Source: a virus
Direction: 5' to 3' (one strand)
Virus record (IMG/VR): IMGVR_UViG_3300008450_000343
Coordinates: 1 to 28,392 of that record
Length of the DNA: 28,392 bases
Shown one piece after another: positions 13,624 through 21,522 of the stretch; the stretch's first letter is position 1; each line of letters opens with the position of its first letter. Below the pieces are notes generated by a model that was not told the DNA's origin, searched no databases, and worked only from the letters and a program-made list of their open reading frames with translations. A program made the position numbers and the translations under genes.

Positions 13624-15777
13624 TTATCCAAAAGTTGCTCCTGTTGGTTCGATTGTGAAATCTAATACAACAAATTCAATTGTTTTAGCTGGTTGAATAA
13701 ATATTTGACCTATTAATTGATTTCTATCAACTACGTCTGCTGTGTTATTAGTATCGTCCATTACAACTCTGTATGCATAAAGACCTTGTCTTTGTACTAC
13801 TGATTCTAGATAAGGATTAACTGTCGCTAAGAATCTATTTCTAGTTGCAATAGTATTTTGTTCGAATACTAAGTTTCTTGCTTGGTCACCAATGAACTTC
13901 TTAAGTTCTATTAATAAACGTCTAACGTTTACTCTATCTAAAGCTGATGCTTTAGTTTGTAAAGTTTTCTGTCCGAATACTGATATACCTGTTCCTGGGA
14001 ATGTAGCGATTGGATTAACTTTAGCTGCATAAAGAGTGTCTCTATCACCTTTAGTTAATTTTCTTTCTGCTTGAATTACTCCTCCAATTCCACCTCTTAC
14101 AAGTCCTGCTGGTGCAAACCATGGTGCTGAAGCTGCATCTGTAAATGCATATACTCCTGGAATAACTGTTCCTGCTGGAGTCCATTCGTTTCTACCTGTA
14201 GCAGATTTGATTTGTAACCATGGCCAGTAAGTTGCTGCATATGAACTATTCAATGAAGCTGCTTGTGCTGTTACGTTTGTTACTGCTGGTTCGCTCAATC
14301 CAACTAAGTCTATTACTGCGATACAATCTCCTCTATTTTCTGCTAATGAAATGAAAGAGTTTACTATAGAAGTGAAAGCACTGTTTTTGTAGATTAGACC
14401 TGGTGTTGATATAATATTAAATTGGTACTCATCTTTATTTGCAAGTAGTGATAAAGCTACATTATAGTTTGCTGCTACTAATCCTTGTGCATCTGTAGAT
14501 GTATTTGTAATATCTCCAAAGAACTTAGCTCCTGCTTTAACTGCTCCTGATGCTCCGTAAAATGAACCTGAGGTTACTTGCGGTAATGATGCTGAGTATG
14601 ATAGGTTGTTTGCATCTTTGTTAACTGTTATACCATCGTTTGCTAAGTAGTAGTTTGTTGGTAAATTAATTGCACTTACTCTAACATAGTTAGAAGCATT
14701 TGGATATTCACCTACTGTAGTGTTATATGATACTCCTGAAGTTGAGTCCGTAGCTACTGTTACGTACTGGTTACCAATTACTTTTTCAATGTAATTATCT
14801 GAATTTGGATCAAGATTTACAGTAAATGTCTCTAAGATAGTTTTATTATTTGCACTATCGTCTCCTTGTCTTATAATTAAAGAAAATGTTCCTAATGCAT
14901 TGTTTACGTTTGCAATTTCCCATCTTACGTTATCTGCAGATCCAGATACTAAAGATCCATCTGAGTTTAAAGCTCCTGAATCTGTAGCTGATGTTGAGTT
15001 GTTATATATAGTTCCTTTTCCTAAAGTTTGTATTTGAAATACTGCAGTTCCAGTTGCTCCACTAAAATAAGTAGTAGTACTTCCGGATACATAACTATAC
15101 CCATTCAACACAGTAGATAATACATTTGTTCCTATTTGAGAAGCAGATGTAAATAAGTCTAATCCTGTAGTACCGTTTATACTTGCTGATATGTTAGATA
15201 GGTTAGCACTGTAGAATGCGTTTGATCCACTAACGTTAATAGAGTTAACAATATTGTTAATTGTTGTTTGAGGAGTAGATCCTGTTGGAATATACATTAA
15301 GTTTGCTGCATTAATTAATGCACCTGTTCCTACTTGTGCTACACCTCCTGATACTGCAAGGGTAACTCCGTTTAATGTAAAAGTTCCTGATGGTGTAATG
15401 AATGGTGCTAAGCTTGCACTAGAGATTGCAAGAGATGCTGTTGAAGCTAAAATTCCACTTGAAATTGTTGTATTGCTAGCTGCTGTGTATGATCCCGATA
15501 CTACTCTGGTTACTAAGGCTGTTTGCCCACCATTTTGGAAATAGTTCTTAACTGCTACAGAAGTAAGGAATTCGTATTGCTTGTTAGAAGCTGATAAAAA
15601 TGTTTCACCAAACTTTCTTACGTAGTCACTATAAGATGTAACAATGAGAGGCTGGTTATTCGGCCCTTTAACTGTTGGTCCAACAAATGCTGCTCCTGCC
15701 TGAATTGGTGCTGGTGTGATATAAGAGATATCGTTTTCTCTTGTATATACTCCTGGAGAGATAATTGATTCTGCCAT
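13624..15777 (-). CDS. tail sheath protein (T4 gp18-like)
   Basis: A 717-residue contractile sheath protein. The N-terminus IISPGVYTRENDISYITPAP and GAAFVGPTVKGPNNQPLIVT with SYSDYVRKFG (about 48-57) are the standard sheath start. The C-terminal third (about 515-717) is the conserved core: WTPAGTVIPGVYAFTDA, VNPIATFPGTGISVFGQKTL, LDRVNVRRLLIELKKFI, VVDRNQLIGQIFIQPAKTIE and FVVLDF. The middle (about 95-450) is Ser/Thr/Asn/Gly-rich and beta-like, presumably the variable surface domains inserted into the core. The sheath surrounds the tube and contracts on infection. A long 142-base leader with a hairpin and a TATTTATA motif precedes it. Confidence 0.93.
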   Translation of the reverse strand: MAESIISPGVYTRENDISYITPAPIQAGAAFVGPTVKGPNNQPLIVTSYSDYVRKFGETFLSASNKQYEFLTSVAVKNYFQNGGQTALVTRVVSGSYTAASNTTISSGILASTASLAISSASLAPFITPSGTFTLNGVTLAVSGGVAQVGTGALINAANLMYIPTGSTPQTTINNIVNSINVSGSNAFYSANLSNISASINGTTGLDLFTSASQIGTNVLSTVLNGYSYVSGSTTTYFSGATGTAVFQIQTLGKGTIYNNSTSATDSGALNSDGSLVSGSADNVRWEIANVNNALGTFSLIIRQGDDSANNKTILETFTVNLDPNSDNYIEKVIGNQYVTVATDSTSGVSYNTTVGEYPNASNYVRVSAINLPTNYYLANDGITVNKDANNLSYSASLPQVTSGSFYGASGAVKAGAKFFGDITNTSTDAQGLVAANYNVALSLLANKDEYQFNIISTPGLIYKNSAFTSIVNSFISLAENRGDCIAVIDLVGLSEPAVTNVTAQAASLNSSYAATYWPWLQIKSATGRNEWTPAGTVIPGVYAFTDAASAPWFAPAGLVRGGIGGVIQAERKLTKGDRDTLYAAKVNPIATFPGTGISVFGQKTLQTKASALDRVNVRRLLIELKKFIGDQARNLVFEQNTIATRNRFLATVNPYLESVVQRQGLYAYRVVMDDTNNTADVVDRNQLIGQIFIQPAKTIEFVVLDFTIEPTGATFG

Positions 15778-15804
15778 GTTTTATAAATTTGTTTTTTAAT
15801 TTAT

Positions 15805-15812
15805 TATAAATA
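15805..15812 (-). promoter_or_regulatory. putative late promoter (TATTTATA) before the sheath gene
   Basis: The minus strand reads GATATTTATAATAAATTAA, 27 bases before the ATG at 15777. A small 6-bp hairpin (TGGTTT, loop ACCA, AAACCA; 15818-15833) lies directly upstream, so the site could also carry a protein-binding element. Confidence 0.55.
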
Positions 15813-15870
15813 TCATCTGGTTTTGGTAAACCATCCTATAGTGCTAGGTTATATATTCTTTAATAAATAG

Positions 15871-15894
15871 GAAAGGAGAGTCGAAACCCTCCTT
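15871..15894 (-). terminator. terminator-like hairpin after the 90-residue gene
   Basis: On the minus strand 15894-15873 forms an 8-bp stem (AAGGAGGG with CTCTCCTT) with loop TTTCGA. One pair is a G-U wobble on this strand and a mismatch on the other. The tail TCCTATTTATT is only moderately T-rich. It separates the fibre-side genes from the sheath gene. Confidence 0.6.
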
Positions 15895-15919
15895 ATTTAC
15901 ATTACTATTTTACTGGTAA

Positions 15920-16192
15920 TTACTCTGACTCCTTTACCTCTTCTACAAAAGGTGTAAATTCTCCTTTTTCAAGATCAATTGTACCTTTTCCATAAGCAGT
16001 TTCTAATGCCTGAGCTAGTGTTCTCTCTTCTTGTTTTAATTCTTGTAAGAAGGTAAGTGCATTGTCTTTTCTACTTTTTAAGTCTAAATTTAATAATTCA
16101 ATTTGACCTAATTCTTGAACAATTGCTTGACTCTTTTGTTTAATTATTTCAATTTGAGACAATTCTTCTTGTGTTAATTTTTTAATTTCCAT
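15920..16192 (-). CDS. small coiled-coil protein
   Basis: A 90-residue protein. Residues 5-68 are a strongly helical, Gln/Glu/Leu/Ile-rich segment (LTQEELSQIEIIKQKSQAIV, then LGQIELLNLDLKSRKDNALT) with heptad-like spacing, so a coiled coil is likely. A short acidic C-terminus follows (GTIDLEKGEFTPFVEEVKES). No signal peptide or known domain. Placement between fibre and sheath genes suggests a structural or assembly role, perhaps a trimerising or chaperone-like coiled coil, but I do not recognise a family. A hairpin follows it. Confidence 0.65.
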   Translation of the reverse strand: MEIKKLTQEELSQIEIIKQKSQAIVQELGQIELLNLDLKSRKDNALTFLQELKQEERTLAQALETAYGKGTIDLEKGEFTPFVEEVKESE

Positions 16193-16206
16193 GAAACTTA
16201 TTTCTA

Positions 16207-16222
16207 TATTAATCGATTAATA
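16207..16222. repeat. 16-bp perfect palindrome between two genes
   Basis: TATTAATCGATTAATA is a perfect inverted repeat in the 57-base gap between the genes ending at 16250 and starting at 16192. It could be a dimeric repressor or activator site, or a weak RNA hairpin. There is no U-tract. Confidence 0.6.
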
Positions 16223-16249
16223 ATGTAATGTATTAAATGTTTTTTAATT

Positions 16250-16573
16250 TTACAACTCTGTTTGCCAAGGAGCTGGTAGGGTTGTTATTACCGGGTGTTT
16301 GGTTAGGTTGATTTGATCTGTTATGTTTTCTTGCATAGTTTCAATATCCATAACGGGTTCTATCCACCCAATAACTTGATCTTTACTTATCTGCGGATAA
16401 GGAGTAAAAGCATCAGGGTTAGGTTCTCCTACAGCTTGAGATCCGTACATAAAACCTGTTACACCGTCTTCGTCTACACCTGTATATACCCAGTGTACTG
16501 CTGTCACAACTCTATCAAGTTGTTCGTCTAATCTGCAATCAAATGCAGGAAAATTCCATTCGTAAGTTACCAT
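16250..16573 (-). CDS. small conserved fibre-region protein of unknown function
   Basis: A 107-residue protein: VTYEWNFPAFDCRLDEQ, VVTAVHWVYTGVDEDGVTGF, then YGSQAV, FTPYPQISKDQVIGWIEPVM and an acidic amphipathic end. Proteins with this pattern (W-x-F-P-x-x-D-C, V-x-W-x-Y, Q-V-I-G-W) are common among uncharacterised genes near tail fibre genes of cyanophage-like T4 relatives. Residues 1-55 look like a small beta sandwich and the rest helical. It is the last gene of the adhesin operon (18 bases after the previous gene). It could be a fibre chaperone or virion protein. Confidence 0.7.
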   Translation of the reverse strand: MVTYEWNFPAFDCRLDEQLDRVVTAVHWVYTGVDEDGVTGFMYGSQAVGEPNPDAFTPYPQISKDQVIGWIEPVMDIETMQENITDQINLTKHPVITTLPAPWQTEL

Positions 16574-16591
16574 ATTCTATTTCTCTTTTTA

Positions 16592-17290
16592 TTATACTCC
16601 TAATACTTTACTTATACTCATTTTAGATACTCCATCTATATTCTGGTAGTTAGCAGTAATTATTCCATTTACTGTCTGCCCATATCCTGTAGTCATTGTA
16701 TAATCCAGGTATGGTACATATCCGGAATAGTTATACCTATACTCTATATAACCATCGTCAAATGGATCAGTCAAGTTTGTATAGTAGGCATAGTCGTAGT
16801 AGTTATCTTTTAGGCAAAATGTTACTTCATTATTACTTTCTGTTTGAGAGAGTCCTGTACTATTCATGGTTAATGTATTCCAGGTATTATTTCCTAATGC
16901 AGTAGCAGTTGTTACTGCACCGTAGGAGTAAGGTGCCCAGTCACTGACTGTTAAGGCTGTCGAGAGAGTTGGGCTATTTACTACCTCCACAATCATGTCA
17001 GGAGTATAGTTAGTATCGAGTATGGAATTTACAAAAACGTTAAGGGAAAGACTAGTGAGTGTTCCTGTTATTGCTGATGTATCAAATACTAAATAACTTC
17101 TTCGACTCACCCATAAGGGGTTTCTAAAACTTGCAACATACTGTGCTCTAGTATATATGTATGTTCCGTTTACGTCTGCCGAAGTTGCAGAACCAACGTT
17201 AAAGAGCGTATCCTCCCATGAAAGGAAACTTGCCGCTCTTGATTGTTGAAGATACCCTCCTTGTGCTGTTGTTGCATTTATCGTTGCCAT
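16592..17290 (-). CDS. virion surface protein with carbohydrate-binding-like beta domain
   Basis: A 232-residue protein. Residues 60-205 contain SRRSYLVFDTSAITGTLTSL, SLNVFVNS, and ALGNNTWNTLTM, which resemble the DNRLRE-type beta-sandwich (CBM96-like) of cell-surface and fibre proteins, where R-S-Y-L-x-F-D starts the domain. The end, NGIITANYQNIDGVSKMSIS plus KVLGV, is a short tail-protein motif. Many Tyr and Asn suggest a sugar-facing surface. The start codon overlaps the methyltransferase stop by one base (TAATG), so the two are translationally coupled. It is probably an accessory adhesin. The fold assignment is tentative. Confidence 0.65.
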   Translation of the reverse strand: MATINATTAQGGYLQQSRAASFLSWEDTLFNVGSATSADVNGTYIYTRAQYVASFRNPLWVSRRSYLVFDTSAITGTLTSLSLNVFVNSILDTNYTPDMIVEVVNSPTLSTALTVSDWAPYSYGAVTTATALGNNTWNTLTMNSTGLSQTESNNEVTFCLKDNYYDYAYYTNLTDPFDDGYIEYRYNYSGYVPYLDYTMTTGYGQTVNGIITANYQNIDGVSKMSISKVLGV

Positions 17291-17889
17291 TAAAACTGTA
17301 TTTTTGGTAGATAATAAACATTAGCTGTATAATAATCATTATCTGGTATATATACTTCTTTTAAATCTATAGTATCGTATGTTATTATTGCATTTGGTAG
17401 TTTTTGTTCTTCTCTACCAAATGGATACGGTAATGGGTTCCATAATGTGAATCTACCTCCTGGGTTGATTATACTTGCACAGAAGCTTACTAAATGTTTT
17501 ATATTTTCATCTGCGTATGCATCGTAGAATATACCATCGTATGGTCCAAGCCCTCCTATTTCTTTTGTCAAACTATACCAATCTCCTTGAAGAATTGTTA
17601 CACCTCCTCTCCTAGCCCCCCACTTGTTTGCTTTATTTGCTATTTCAGGATGTATCTCTACTATAGTATGAGATCTGGGGCTAAAGGTTTGAATATAGCC
17701 TGCTGATATTCCCATACCGTATCCTATCTCTAGAATATTTCCTCCATTCTCTGCTACATATTGTGCTGAGGCATACATGATAGGGGCTTCCCAATCCATC
17801 ATCACTTCCTTCCTACCTGTAGGTGATGTTGCATCTGTGAAGTATATTTTACTTTCTTCGAATACTAACTGTTTTTGTATATATGCCAT
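17290..17889 (-). CDS. SAM-dependent methyltransferase resembling guanidinoacetate / arginine N-methyltransferase (GAMT/RMT2-like)
   Basis: A 199-residue class I methyltransferase. The order of motifs follows GAMT and yeast RMT2 closely. VMMDWEAPIM (29-38) corresponds to VMERWETPYM of GAMT. GGNILEIGYGMGISAG (49-64) is the SAM motif I. VEIHP (77-81) has the acidic ribose-binding residue. GDWY (102-105) and YDGIFYDAY (117-125) follow, then INPGGRFTLWN (141-151). In GAMT the Glu of W-E-x-P and the Asp of Y-D-x-Y hold the substrate guanidino group; both are present (E34, D123). The substrate could be a small guanidino compound or arginine side chains of a virion or host protein; this is inference. 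It sits inside the fibre operon, 1 base after the collagen-like fibre and overlapping the next gene, so it is expressed late with adhesins. Confidence 0.75.
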   Translation of the reverse strand: MAYIQKQLVFEESKIYFTDATSPTGRKEVMMDWEAPIMYASAQYVAENGGNILEIGYGMGISAGYIQTFSPRSHTIVEIHPEIANKANKWGARRGGVTILQGDWYSLTKEIGGLGPYDGIFYDAYADENIKHLVSFCASIINPGGRFTLWNPLPYPFGREEQKLPNAIITYDTIDLKEVYIPDNDYYTANVYYLPKIQF

Positions 17890-17890
17890 A

Positions 17891-20056
17891 TTATGCTAAT
17901 GTAACCCATGTGTTGTCTGGGCAGAAATAAATTTGATCACTTGTTGTACTCTGTACATATCCAATTATTCTCACTACCTGCCCTGTAGTTGAAGGTACTG
18001 TTTGTGTAAATCCTCCTGCTGTTGGAGAAACATATAATTTTGCTCCTATTGTTGTAACTCCTGTATATAGTGAATTTGCTGTAAATCTAGCATGACCTCT
18101 TAGAAGCATTCCTACACTACCAGCTGTTCCTGTTGCTTGTGCAATACCTAACATTCCTGTTGATGTAGATTCACTGTCTGCATCTGCTGCTGTCCAGTTT
18201 CCTGATGAATCGTAATAGTACAGGTTACCTGCTGTTACGGATCCTCCTCCCCAGTATGCTACTTCTCCTGTTACTGATGCAGTACCTATAGCACTGTTAT
18301 GCTCTATCGGCTGTTGAAATTTTAGGAAACCTGTGGCTGTTTGAAAGACTGTGTTTCCTCCTTGACCATATAGGGTACTTCCATAGCCATTTCCATTCCA
18401 ATCTCCTATTGCTAAGTCCCCTCCATCACTGTAGATTCCGGTTGTGTTAAGATCTACCTCTATGTTACTTGCAATAATTCTGTTTGCCGAGCTATCTATT
18501 GTAAGTGTAATATTTGCTGCTGAACCAAAACGTTGTATTTGGTCATTTGGATCTCTTTCCCACCAAGTTCTTGTATTATTACCTGGTGTATCGTAAGCTC
18601 CGTCTATATCAATAGAGTTATGGTGTCTCCAAGTAGTCCAGGTTGTACCTGTAGCATCTCTGTAGGCATAGTCTTTTACATATACATTGTTTCCTCCTGA
18701 TCCTCCTAGTGTCTGTAAAGTCTGGAGTTTTAAATTATTTCCTGCAGTTCCTCCTAACGATGCTGTTTGATAAACATGCCATATACCTTGAGGAGATGAT
18801 TGATTAACTGCTAATGAACCTTTTGCTATATTTACATTATTAAATACAGATCCAGGGCCTCCTCCTAAACTTATAGTAGTACCTGCAGCGGCTGTTAGCA
18901 CACAGATCCCTAAGTAGTTAAAAAGTGCATGTCCTCCATTTAAGTTAACTGAACTACCTGAAATTGTAGTTACTCTTATTTGATTATCATTTGGATTATA
19001 GGTGAAAGTTCCTGATTCTGAATCTTGTAATAATCCGTAATTACCTGTTGTATTACCGGTATGATTAATAAAAGGTATTTTAAAGTAACTATTTGTAGCA
19101 GATGTGGTTGCAGTTACATTTGTAGCGTTTGTTGCAGTTGTAGCTGTTGTAGCTGTTGTAGCTGTTGTTGCATTTCCTGATAAAGCTCCTATAAAAGTTG
19201 TAGCTGTTAATGCGTTAGTTGATGCATTATAACTAAATGCAGTAGCAGTTGTTCTAACTTTAGGGGTTTGATTACTTCCTGCAGCACCTACTGTTACTGG
19301 GTATAGTAGTGTTGTAGTTGTGTCATTTGTAGCATTAATCGCTGTGGAAGGACCAGTTGCACCTGTTACTCCAATGGCTCCTGTTGCTCCACTTACTCCC
19401 ACTACCCCTGTTGCCCCAGATACCCCGATTACACCTGTTGCACCGCTTACTCCGATTACACCTGTTGCCCCTGTTAATCCGGTTGCTCCAGATACTCCGA
19501 TTACTCCGGTTGCACCACTAACACCTATGACTCCAGTTGCACCACTTACTCCTACCGGACCTGTTGCTCCTGTTACTCCTACCGGACCTGTTGCTCCTGT
19601 TACACCAACTGCTCCAGTTGCTCCTGTTAAACTCAAACTTGTATTATATGCTAACGCTTTTGTAGTTGTGTTAAATACTACTACATTTGTATCTGCAGAT
19701 GTTCCTAATGAAACTGCTTTAATGGATCCGCTTAATTGTAAAGAATTATTTGATCCAGAAATTACAATTGCTTCAGCTCCGTATTTTCCTATTTTAACAG
19801 TATTGTCAGCAAATGCTTCTATTACTGGAAGTCCTGCTACGGTGTTTACTGAGAATAAAGAATCAGATAAATCATCAGATACTGAGAATAATCTTCCGTT
19901 ATTTCCGTCTATTGAAAATAATTCTGTTCTTCCGGTTGACCCTGAACCATATAGGGTTAGGGATCCGGAAGGATCTTGTGTTATTCTTTCTATGTAATTT
20001 AATGAACTTGTAAAGCTCATTATTGCATTTCCGGGTACTATTCTAATATCTGGCAT
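17891..20056 (-). CDS. collagen-like tail fibre protein
   Basis: A 721-residue fibre. Residues 1-143 are an N-terminal head with [20 protein letters not shown] and [19 protein letters not shown] repeats typical of fibre attachment domains. Residues 144-237 are an uninterrupted Gly-X-Y shaft, mostly GATGVIGVS and GATGPVGVT units. Residues 293-322 are an Ala/Thr repeat (GNATTATTATTAT) that often marks a trimeric coil in phage fibres. The C-terminal 400 residues are beta-rich with many Asn/Gly/Tyr ([36 protein letters not shown]) and probably include the tip; the end is [20 protein letters not shown]. It is almost certainly a trimeric fibre for host contact, placed just before the methyltransferase gene. 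Confidence 0.82.
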   Translation of the reverse strand: MPDIRIVPGNAIMSFTSSLNYIERITQDPSGSLTLYGSGSTGRTELFSIDGNNGRLFSVSDDLSDSLFSVNTVAGLPVIEAFADNTVKIGKYGAEAIVISGSNNSLQLSGSIKAVSLGTSADTNVVVFNTTTKALAYNTSLSLTGATGAVGVTGATGPVGVTGATGPVGVSGATGVIGVSGATGVIGVSGATGLTGATGVIGVSGATGVIGVSGATGVVGVSGATGAIGVTGATGPSTAINATNDTTTTLLYPVTVGAAGSNQTPKVRTTATAFSYNASTNALTATTFIGALSGNATTATTATTATTATNATNVTATTSATNSYFKIPFINHTGNTTGNYGLLQDSESGTFTYNPNDNQIRVTTISGSSVNLNGGHALFNYLGICVLTAAAGTTISLGGGPGSVFNNVNIAKGSLAVNQSSPQGIWHVYQTASLGGTAGNNLKLQTLQTLGGSGGNNVYVKDYAYRDATGTTWTTWRHHNSIDIDGAYDTPGNNTRTWWERDPNDQIQRFGSAANITLTIDSSANRIIASNIEVDLNTTGIYSDGGDLAIGDWNGNGYGSTLYGQGGNTVFQTATGFLKFQQPIEHNSAIGTASVTGEVAYWGGGSVTAGNLYYYDSSGNWTAADADSESTSTGMLGIAQATGTAGSVGMLLRGHARFTANSLYTGVTTIGAKLYVSPTAGGFTQTVPSTTGQVVRIIGYVQSTTSDQIYFCPDNTWVTLA
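19130..19171. repeat. short tandem repeats coding for the Ala/Thr coil
   Basis: Tandem copies of a 9-base unit (gtagctgtt on the plus strand) encode the ATTATTATT segment of the collagen-like fibre. Slippage here would change coil length in frame. Confidence 0.6.
19346..19627. repeat. collagen-like Gly-X-Y coding repeat of the 721-residue fibre
   Basis: These 282 bases encode residues 144-237 of the fibre, built from repeating 9- to 18-base units for [18 protein letters not shown] and related triplets. Codon choice varies among units, so the array is not a fresh expansion. The same units occur in the 989-residue fibre. Confidence 0.85.
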
Positions 20057-20057
20057 A

Positions 20058-20399
20058 TTATTCTAAAGTTTGTAAGGGTGCTGTCCACTCTTCCGTTGAT
20101 AATATATGAAGAATTTCTTCATGATTATACTCTGTATCACCTTCCTGATAAATACTTGGTCTTCCGTATATTCCTGCAAGAGTTGTAGAAGTTGTTTCTT
20201 CTCCTGTTATAAGATTAGTTCCTGTATGTACTATATCCTCTAACACTTCATTTATTTCATATTTAATAAAAGTCTTAGTACCGTCTACAGATAGTCTTAA
20301 ACTCTCTGGTGATGACTCTAAGACTTGATTGAAATCAATCGATCCTGTCATACTGGTTGGTATTATCAACCATCTTCTATTTGGAAATTGTGTACTCAT
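20058..20399 (-). CDS. small fibre-operon protein of unknown function
   Basis: A 113-residue protein starting [20 protein letters not shown], then [31 protein letters not shown] and a C-terminal [15 protein letters not shown]. Trp and Ile near the N-terminus and a short amphipathic end suggest a small alpha/beta fold. It sits 12 bases after a LamG protein and 1 base before the collagen-like fibre, tightly coupled to both. It might be a fibre-specific chaperone or a virion adaptor. I do not recognise a family. Confidence 0.65.
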   Translation of the reverse strand: MSTQFPNRRWLIIPTSMTGSIDFNQVLESSPESLRLSVDGTKTFIKYEINEVLEDIVHTGTNLITGEETTSTTLAGIYGRPSIYQEGDTEYNHEEILHILSTEEWTAPLQTLE

Positions 20400-20411
20400 A
20401 TATAATAAATA

Positions 20412-21521
20412 TTAACTTAAGTTGAATCTTGTTTTATAATGTAAATAATTTTGTCTTATTTCTGCTCCTGATAGTCCTCTATTGTATAATTTCATCACAG
20501 GGATTTTTCCGTTTAGAACCTCACCTCCGCTTGTATTGGTTCCCATTCTAAAAGAATTAGTACCTATATTTGTACTGTTAGTTGCTGTGTTTACTAACAC
20601 TCCGTTTAAGTATAGTTTACAGGTTCCTGATCCGTCTCTTGTAGCGGCAGCATAATACGTTCCTGGACCTAGAGAGGAAGGGAAATAACAGCTACCGTTT
20701 ATGTACAGTCCGTACCTACCCATAAATTGAAGAGAACTTGCAGGATAATTTCCTATAAGAGTGTGTGTATCTGTTGTGTTTAGTGTATATACAGTCTCTA
20801 TAGTAAATGCTCCTGTTCCACTAAACGGGGCATACCCTAAATCAATGTAATCATTCGTACCATCGAAAGTTATTTGAGCATTTGAATCAAAAGATACGTT
20901 TGTTAAATCTATTGTTGAATTTCCTACCAATGGTAAAAGTCCTTGTGTTGCTGATCTTGTTGTATTAGCAGTTGTAAACTGAGTAGCGTACGATTTAGTC
21001 TCTACTTGCCAATCTGTTACATAGCATGTTCCTGTTTGAGAGGAATTAAACCCTGCTAACCATACTGGGGAAGATGTGCCGCCTCCTGTTGTTTGGCATA
21101 AATACCATCCGTCTTCTAAAGGAGTAACAGTTACTCCTGGGTAAAAGTAGTCTGCATCTGTATAAATGTACCCTACTACAAAGGAAGGTACTTTTCCATC
21201 TGCCCATTTCATTTTCCATGAAAATGTAAAGATAGTACTACTAGTTGCTGTAAAGTTTCCCGGTCTTCCTGCTCTGTATAAATTCCACTGTCCTACAGAT
21301 ATAACCCTTACTGACGGTCTTCCTCTATAGGTTATGTTGTAATCAGCTGTTTGACTAACAAGATTTGCTCCATAATCATTATTAAAATTAGCAACCGTAA
21401 CATTAAAGAGTACTAAATTTGTAGTAGGCTGTCCAATATAGCTATTTCTAGTATCTGCTACGTCATAAGCAAACACCGATCCTGATGTGACTGTTTTTCC
21501 GTATCCTTGTGCTACTGCCAT
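20412..21521 (-). CDS. two-domain lectin-like adhesin with C-terminal LamG domain
   Basis: A 369-residue protein. Residues 30-190 look like a jelly-roll carbohydrate-binding module: LYRAGRPGNFTATSSTIFTF near 81-100, DGWYLCQTTGGG, and YVTDWQVETKSYATQF. Residues 207-369 form a LamG/concanavalin A-like domain: ITFDGTNDYIDLGYAPFSGT, FTIETVYTL, YYAAATRDGSGTCKLYLNGV and KLYNRGLSGAEIRQNY. The C-terminus NYLHYKTRFNLS parallels the ends of the two other LamG proteins here. It is probably a virion-surface sugar-binding protein. It lies 1 base after the previous adhesin gene. Confidence 0.75.
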   Translation of the reverse strand: MAVAQGYGKTVTSGSVFAYDVADTRNSYIGQPTTNLVLFNVTVANFNNDYGANLVSQTADYNITYRGRPSVRVISVGQWNLYRAGRPGNFTATSSTIFTFSWKMKWADGKVPSFVVGYIYTDADYFYPGVTVTPLEDGWYLCQTTGGGTSSPVWLAGFNSSQTGTCYVTDWQVETKSYATQFTTANTTRSATQGLLPLVGNSTIDLTNVSFDSNAQITFDGTNDYIDLGYAPFSGTGAFTIETVYTLNTTDTHTLIGNYPASSLQFMGRYGLYINGSCYFPSSLGPGTYYAAATRDGSGTCKLYLNGVLVNTATNSTNIGTNSFRMGTNTSGGEVLNGKIPVMKLYNRGLSGAEIRQNYLHYKTRFNLS

Positions 21522-21522
21522 A

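Noticed and set aside
19320-19997. Long plus-strand open frame of Pro/Ala/Val/Thr repeats
   Set aside because: It is the antisense of the collagen-like Gly-X-Y repeat; the repeat keeps the opposite frame open and no independent start or context supports it.
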